The position numbers and the translations under genes are program-made. The notes beneath the pieces are model-generated. The model was not told where the DNA came from, ran no database searches, and was given only the letters and a program-made list of their open reading frames with translations. DNA of 8,436 bases from Frankiaceae bacterium (GTDB lineage: Bacteria; Actinomycetota; Actinomycetes; JAFAQI01). This document shows, piece after piece, positions 5,308-8,436 of this stretch (position 1 is the first letter of the stretch; every line of letters begins with the position of its first letter). Location of the stretch: NCBI GenBank assembly GCA_030840615.1, contig JAVEEE010000280.1:1-8436 (forward strand), written 5' to 3'.

Positions 5308-7230
5308 ATGTCGATGGGCGGGCCGGCCGGCTGGCAGGTGATGCATTCGTTCCGGCGGGACTCGTCGGTGACGGACAAGCGCCTGCCCAAGGGCACGATC
5401 AAGCGGATCGCCCGTTTTGCGGCGCCCTACAAGCGCCAGCTCGTCTGGTTCCTGGTGCTCGTCGTCATCGACGCGGTCATCGGCGCGGCCAACCCGCTGA
5501 TCTACAAGGCCATCATCGAAAACGGCATCCTGGGGCACAGCCGCGACCTCGTCGTCGGACTCGCCGTGCTCATCGCGGTCCTGGCCGTGATCGACGGTGT
5601 CATCAACCTCGGCAACCGGGTCTTCTCGGCGCGCATCGGCGAGGGCCTGATCTATGACATGCGGTCGTCCGTGTTCAGCCACATCCAGCGAATGCCGCTG
5701 GCCTTCTTCACCCGCACCCGCACCGGTGCGCTGATCAGCCGGATCAACAACGACGTGCTCGGCGCCCAGCAGGCCTTCACCGGCACGCTGTCCAACGTCG
5801 TCAGCAACGTCATCAGCGTGACGCTGGTGCTCATCGCGATGATGTTCCTGTCGTGGCAGATCACGTTGCTGGCGCTGGCGATGATCCCGCTGTTCATCAT
5901 CCCGGCTCGCCTGATGTCCAAGCGACTGCAAGAGCTCACCCGCGAGGCCTACGCGCTCAACGCGGAGATGTCGACGCAGATGACCGAGCGGTTCAACGTG
6001 TCGGGGGCGCTGCTGGTCAAGCTGTTCGGCCGGCTGCCGGACGAGGACCAGATGTTCCGAGGCAAGGCGCGTCGGGTCGCGGACATCGGCGTGCAGCAAG
6101 CGATCTACGCGCGGATCCTCTTCGTCTGCTTCACCCTTGTCGCCGCCCTCGGCACGGCCCTGGTCTACGGCATGGGCGGTTACCAGGCGGTCAACGACCC
6201 GAAGATGATCGGCACCGTCGTGGCCATGGCCGCGTTCCTCAACCGCCTCTACGGGCCGATCACCGCGCTGTCGAACGTGCAGGTCGACGTGATGACCGCG
6301 CTCGTCTCGTTCGACCGCGTCTTCGAGGTGCTCGACCTGCCGCCGATGATCGAGGACAAGCCCGACGCGATCGCCTTGCCGGCGAAGCTGGGCAGCGGGG
6401 CGACCATCGAGTTCGACAACGTGGACTTCCGCTATCCCACCGCGGCGGAGGTCTCGCTCGCGTCGCTCGAGTCGGTGGCGACCCTGGACAACGCACCGGA
6501 GAAGCAGGTCCTGCACGGCGTCAGCTTCCGGGCCGAGCCGGGCCAGCTCGTCGCCCTGGTCGGGCCGTCCGGCGCCGGGAAGACGACGATCTCCCAGCTG
6601 GTGACGCGCATGTACGACGTCCAGGGTGGTGCGGTCCGTGTCGGAGGCCACGATGTGCGCGACGTCGCGCTGCAGTCACTGCTGGGGGCAGTCGGTGTCG
6701 TCACCCAGGACGCCCACATGTTCCACGAGTCGATTCGTGCCAACCTGCTCTACGCGCGGCCGGACGCCACCGAGGAGCAGCTCTGGGCCGCCGTCGACGC
6801 CGCGCAGATCGGTGAGCTCATCCGCGAGCTGCCGGACGGGCTCGACACCGTCGTCGGTGACCGTGGCTACCGCATGTCCGGGGGTGAGAAGCAACGGCTC
6901 GCCATCGCCCGCCTGCTCCTGAAGGCGCCGTCGATCGTCGTACTCGACGAGGCCACGGCCCACCTCGACAGCGAGTCCGAGGCGGCCGTCCAGCGGGCGC
7001 TGCGCACCGCGCTCGCCGGTCGCACGTCGCTCGTCATCGCGCACCGCTTGTCGACGGTTCGCGAGGCCCATCAGATCCTGGTCGTCGACGACGGACGCAT
7101 CGTGGAGCGGGGCACGCACGACGAGCTGGTCGCCGTCAGCGGGCTCTACGCCGAGCTCTACCGCACCCAGTTCGAAGGTCAGCCGGAGCCGGACCTGGAC
7201 GGACTGGCCGGGGAGACGCTGCGCGCCTGA
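5308..7230 (+). CDS. ABC transporter, fused permease/ATPase (half-exporter)
   Basis: This 640-residue type-IV ABC half-transporter should work as a dimer in the cytoplasmic membrane, probably exporting lipids, drugs or peptides; the substrate cannot be read. An amphipathic N-terminus (MSMGGPAGWQVMHSFRRD) is followed by six predicted membrane segments at about 45-65, 81-101, 163-183, 184-204, 270-292 and 300-322. The ATPase domain begins near 365. It has Walker A GPSGAGKTT (419-427, Lys425), Q-loop VVTQD, signature MSGGEKQR (Ser524; Met replaces the usual Leu), Walker B IVVLDE (Asp547, Glu548), D-loop AHLDS and H-loop His579. A 20-odd residue stretch (378-400) separates the aromatic A-loop FRYP from VLHGVSF, longer than in most exporters; I recall it from related actinobacterial proteins. 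ATG 5308 is preferred over GTG 5278 for its ribosome site and its MSMGG N-terminus. No partner half-transporter is adjacent, suggesting a homodimer. Confidence 0.93.
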   Translation: MSMGGPAGWQVMHSFRRDSSVTDKRLPKGTIKRIARFAAPYKRQLVWFLVLVVIDAVIGAANPLIYKAIIENGILGHSRDLVVGLAVLIAVLAVIDGVINLGNRVFSARIGEGLIYDMRSSVFSHIQRMPLAFFTRTRTGALISRINNDVLGAQQAFTGTLSNVVSNVISVTLVLIAMMFLSWQITLLALAMIPLFIIPARLMSKRLQELTREAYALNAEMSTQMTERFNVSGALLVKLFGRLPDEDQMFRGKARRVADIGVQQAIYARILFVCFTLVAALGTALVYGMGGYQAVNDPKMIGTVVAMAAFLNRLYGPITALSNVQVDVMTALVSFDRVFEVLDLPPMIEDKPDAIALPAKLGSGATIEFDNVDFRYPTAAEVSLASLESVATLDNAPEKQVLHGVSFRAEPGQLVALVGPSGAGKTTISQLVTRMYDVQGGAVRVGGHDVRDVALQSLLGAVGVVTQDAHMFHESIRANLLYARPDATEEQLWAAVDAAQIGELIRELPDGLDTVVGDRGYRMSGGEKQRLAIARLLLKAPSIVVLDEATAHLDSESEAAVQRALRTALAGRTSLVIAHRLSTVREAHQILVVDDGRIVERGTHDELVAVSGLYAELYRTQFEGQPEPDLDGLAGETLRA

Positions 7231-7250
7231 CCCCGTGCGCCTGACCCTCT
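7223..7250 (+). repeat. Tandem 14-base imperfect repeat at the exporter stop codon
   Basis: Two adjacent 14-base units, 7223-7236 and 7237-7250, both begin GCGCCTGACCC and match at 12 of 14 positions. The first unit contains the exporter's TGA, so the repeat duplicates the gene's end just past the stop. It looks like a small slippage duplication. Confidence 0.6.
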
Positions 7251-7258
7251 GCGCGGCG

Positions 7259-7280
7259 CTTCATCTGGGCTTCATCCGTG
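7259..7280 (+). promoter_or_regulatory. Paired 11-base direct repeats, PHO-box-like response-regulator site
   Basis: CTTCATCTGGG (7259-7269) is followed directly by CTTCATCCGTG (7270-7280), two 11-base units in the same direction. OmpR/PhoB-family response regulators bind such head-to-tail repeats. The published Streptomyces PhoP unit, as I recall it (G, G/T, TCA, three pyrimidines, purine, G/C, G), matches the first unit at 10 of 11 positions and the second at 9 of 11. It lies 43 bases before ATG 7324, a sensible place for transcriptional control of the secreted protein gene. No clear -10 follows. The binding protein is inferred. Confidence 0.45.
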
Positions 7281-7323
7281 ACCCGTCAGGATGACGACGC
7301 TACGGACGTCGAGGAATGAGGCC

Positions 7324-8061
7324 ATGTTGACTACAGCCAAGATCGCTGCTGCTGGTGTTGCCGTCGTGATCGGTGTGACAGGAATCGTCGCGGGCTCTAC
7401 CGGAGCCGGCGGCGCGACAGTCACTCGCGGGGCGACTGCTGTTGATCCCGCCAACTTCACCAACCCGAAGTCGAACCCGTACTACCCGCTGCAGCCGGGC
7501 ACGGTGTCGCATTACCGCGGCAGTGACGACGGCGCGGTCTTGCACGAGCGGGTCACTGTCACGCATCGCACGAAGCTGATCCAGGGCGTGCGGACGAAGG
7601 TGATCCACGACGTGTTGCGTCGAGCTGACGGGACCGTCGCCGAAGCGACGCACGACTGGTACGCCGACGACAATGCGGGCAACGTCTGGTACTTCGGCGA
7701 GGCGACCGCGACTTACGACCGGCAGGGGCACGTGAAGAGCCGGGACGGGTCGTGGCAGTCGGGGGTCAAGGGCGCGCGGGCCGGGCTGATCATGCCGGCC
7801 AACCCGCACCCGACCGACGCCTACCGGCAGGAGTTCTGGGCCGGCCATGCCGAGGACCAGGCATGGATCGTGCAGCGGCGCGCCACCACGACCGTTCCCT
7901 ACGGCACGCTGCACCACGTCGTACGCAGCTTCGAGTGGACCCGGCTCGAGGCGCACGTCGTATCGGTCAAGTTCTACGCTCCCGGGCTGGGGATCGTCCG
8001 TGAGCACGACGTAGCGGGCGGCACCGAGATCTTCGAGCTCGTCTCGGTGACACACAACTGA
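7324..8061 (+). CDS. Secreted or membrane-anchored protein of unknown function
   Basis: This 245-residue protein begins with a signal sequence or anchor (MLTTAKIAAAGVAVVIGVTGIVAG), then a Gly/Thr-rich stretch and a globular part starting near residue 51 with NPYYPLQPGTVSHYRG. The rest is beta-rich, with many Trp, Tyr and His residues: THDWYADDNAGNVWYFGE, MPANPHPTDAYRQEFWAGHAEDQAW, and a C-terminal APGLGIVREHD followed by FELVSV. No cysteine and no catalytic motif is evident. I recognise it as a widespread uncharacterised bacterial secreted family but know no function. ATG 7324 is chosen because GAGGAA (7311-7316) is 7 bases upstream and the signal sequence starts there; an in-frame ATG at 7291 would add 11 residues before it. 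The gene is 93 bases from the exporter stop, with its own candidate regulatory repeats. It converges with a minus-strand gene. Confidence 0.8.
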   Translation: MLTTAKIAAAGVAVVIGVTGIVAGSTGAGGATVTRGATAVDPANFTNPKSNPYYPLQPGTVSHYRGSDDGAVLHERVTVTHRTKLIQGVRTKVIHDVLRRADGTVAEATHDWYADDNAGNVWYFGEATATYDRQGHVKSRDGSWQSGVKGARAGLIMPANPHPTDAYRQEFWAGHAEDQAWIVQRRATTTVPYGTLHHVVRSFEWTRLEAHVVSVKFYAPGLGIVREHDVAGGTEIFELVSVTHN

Positions 8062-8069
8062 CGTCGGTC

Positions 8070-8093
8070 GGGCGGCGTCAGCCGGCGCCGCCC
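8070..8093. terminator. Candidate bidirectional terminator hairpin between convergent genes
   Basis: GGGCGGCG (8070-8077) and CGCCGCCC (8086-8093) form a perfect 8-bp stem with an 8-base loop. It starts 8 bases after the plus-strand stop (8061) and encloses the minus-strand stop (8078-8080). The position suits termination in both directions. A T run is missing, as is common in high-GC actinobacteria. Confidence 0.5.
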
Positions 8094-8281
8094 CCCGGCT
8101 CGCCACCGGTGCCGGCTGGCTCGTCCGGGATGTCGACGGTCTTCTCGGCGTCGGCGTCGGCGTCGGGATCGCGACGAGGCGGCTTGCCGCCGTTCATCAG
8201 GAAGACAGCAGTCTCCTCGCCGATGGAGACGTCCTTGGCCTTGCCGAGGATCGGAGCGTTCTGCTGGGTGTCATCGCTCAT
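8078..8281 (-). CDS. Small acidic low-complexity protein, unknown function
   Basis: This 67-residue protein is not a family I recognise. The N-terminal half (SDDTQQNAPILGKAKDVSIG, then EETAVFLMNGGKPPRR) looks like the conserved part. The C-terminal half is acidic and disordered, with DPDADADAEKTVD, and ends in a Pro/Gly-rich stretch EPAGTGGEPGGGAG. No signal peptide, membrane segment or metal-binding cysteine is visible. The DADADA stretch is encoded by a hexanucleotide repeat. It starts 24 bases after the stop of the short-chain dehydrogenase gene on the same strand, so they probably share a transcript. The ribosome site is weak (TAGG about 8 bases ahead of ATG 8281). Support for a real gene is the codon bias, the position filling the gap up to the convergent gene, and the lack of a better frame. 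The plus-strand reading of the same region is also open, which lowers certainty. Confidence 0.6.
   Translation of the reverse strand: MSDDTQQNAPILGKAKDVSIGEETAVFLMNGGKPPRRDPDADADAEKTVDIPDEPAGTGGEPGGGAG
8145..8168. repeat. Hexanucleotide tandem repeat TCGGCG
   Basis: Three exact copies of TCGGCG (8145-8162) are followed by a degenerate fourth (8163-8168). On the minus strand they encode alternating Asp and Ala in the small acidic protein. The repeat could expand or contract without breaking the frame. Confidence 0.65.
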
Positions 8282-8305
8282 GTCTGGTGCCTACCCGGTT
8301 TCGGC

Positions 8306-8436
8306 TCACAATGAGCGCAGGGCGCCGCCGTCGACGGGCACGACCAGACCGGTCAGGTAGGACGCCGCCGGCGAGAGCAGGAAGCCGGCGATGCGGCCGA
8401 ACTCGACCGGCTCGCCGAACCGGCGGAGCGGGATCG
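8306..8436 (-). CDS. Short-chain dehydrogenase/reductase, C-terminal end only
   Basis: The last 42 or so residues of a minus-strand gene run off the right edge. Read on that strand they contain IPLRRFGEPVEFGRIAGFLL, then SPAASYLTGLVVPVDGG, ending ALRSL before TGA (8308-8306). This is the standard C-terminus of SDR-family NAD(P)H-dependent oxidoreductases: R-x-G-x-P-x-E/D, then LLSPAASYLTG and the closing VDGG. The catalytic Ser-Tyr-Lys and the cofactor-binding Gly motif lie outside the window, so substrate and cofactor cannot be judged. The small acidic protein gene follows 24 bases downstream. Confidence 0.88.
   Translation of the reverse strand, partial: IPLRRFGEPVEFGRIAGFLLSPAASYLTGLVVPVDGGALRSL

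Noticed and set aside
4378..6651. A 757-codon minus-strand open frame opposite the hydrolase and the exporter.
   Set aside because: It spans two well-supported genes and the gap between them, and its composition (His/Arg/Asp/Gly-rich) is that of an antisense shadow.
7300..8106. A 268-codon minus-strand open frame opposite the unknown secreted protein.
   Set aside because: The plus strand has a ribosome site, a signal sequence and a family-like body; the minus frame shows none of these and collides with the small minus-strand gene.
8109..8360. An 83-codon plus-strand frame over the small acidic protein and the SDR end.
   Set aside because: It overlaps the certain SDR C-terminus and has no ribosome site; the minus-strand reading gives a more plausible gene order. 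Some doubt remains for the small gene.
1..8436. Search for mobile elements, CRISPR arrays, toxin-antitoxin or defence modules, tRNA or rRNA.
   Set aside because: No transposase or integrase motifs, spaced repeats, att-like duplications, toxin families or RNA genes were seen; composition appears uniform across the window.

Overview
The window is a dense piece of chromosome from a high-GC actinobacterium. By eye it is strongly G/C-rich, third codon positions are nearly always G or C, GTG starts occur, and the proteins resemble families common in Streptomyces, Mycobacterium and relatives. I cannot name the genus. Nine protein-coding genes or gene fragments cover nearly all of it. There is no rRNA, tRNA, CRISPR array, transposase or phage gene, and no gene-free stretch longer than about 165 bases.

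Layout. (1) 1-1382: the 3' two thirds of an ABC-F ATPase gene (ribosome-associated family, not a transporter), followed after 17 bases by an EthD-like small protein. (2) 1383-1546: a 164-base gap with a plausible promoter and an inverted repeat overlapping its -10. (3) 1547-3669: a tight cluster of a 70-residue helix-turn-helix protein, a crotonase-fold enoyl-CoA hydratase/isomerase homologue and an acyl-CoA dehydrogenase. The crotonase gene has no ATG, GTG or TTG at a sensible place and probably starts at CTG 1756, overlapping the upstream stop codon as CTGA. (4) 3733-5232: a secreted alpha/beta hydrolase with a clear signal peptide. (5) 5308-7230: an ABC half-exporter with fused membrane and ATPase domains. 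(6) 7324-8061: a secreted or membrane-anchored protein of unknown function, preceded by two adjacent 11-base direct repeats resembling an OmpR/PhoB-family response-regulator site (PHO box). (7) On the minus strand and convergent with it: a small acidic low-complexity protein, and upstream of that the C-terminal end of a short-chain dehydrogenase/reductase running off the window. A hairpin between the converging genes is a plausible two-way terminator.

How it fits together. The crotonase and the acyl-CoA dehydrogenase belong to acyl-CoA (fatty-acid beta-oxidation type) metabolism, and the HTH protein is translated just ahead of them. From memory, the grouping ABC-F / small HTH / EchA recalls the Mycobacterium tuberculosis region Rv1472 (echA12), Rv1473 and Rv1473A, which would make this a conserved actinobacterial neighbourhood. 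The remaining genes look like ordinary envelope and secretion functions with no obvious shared pathway.

I do not see a clear new multi-gene system. The points most worth following are the HTH protein with two RGR motifs in its tail, the CTG start, the crotonase lacking one catalytic glutamate, the PHO-box-like repeats, and the two secreted proteins.
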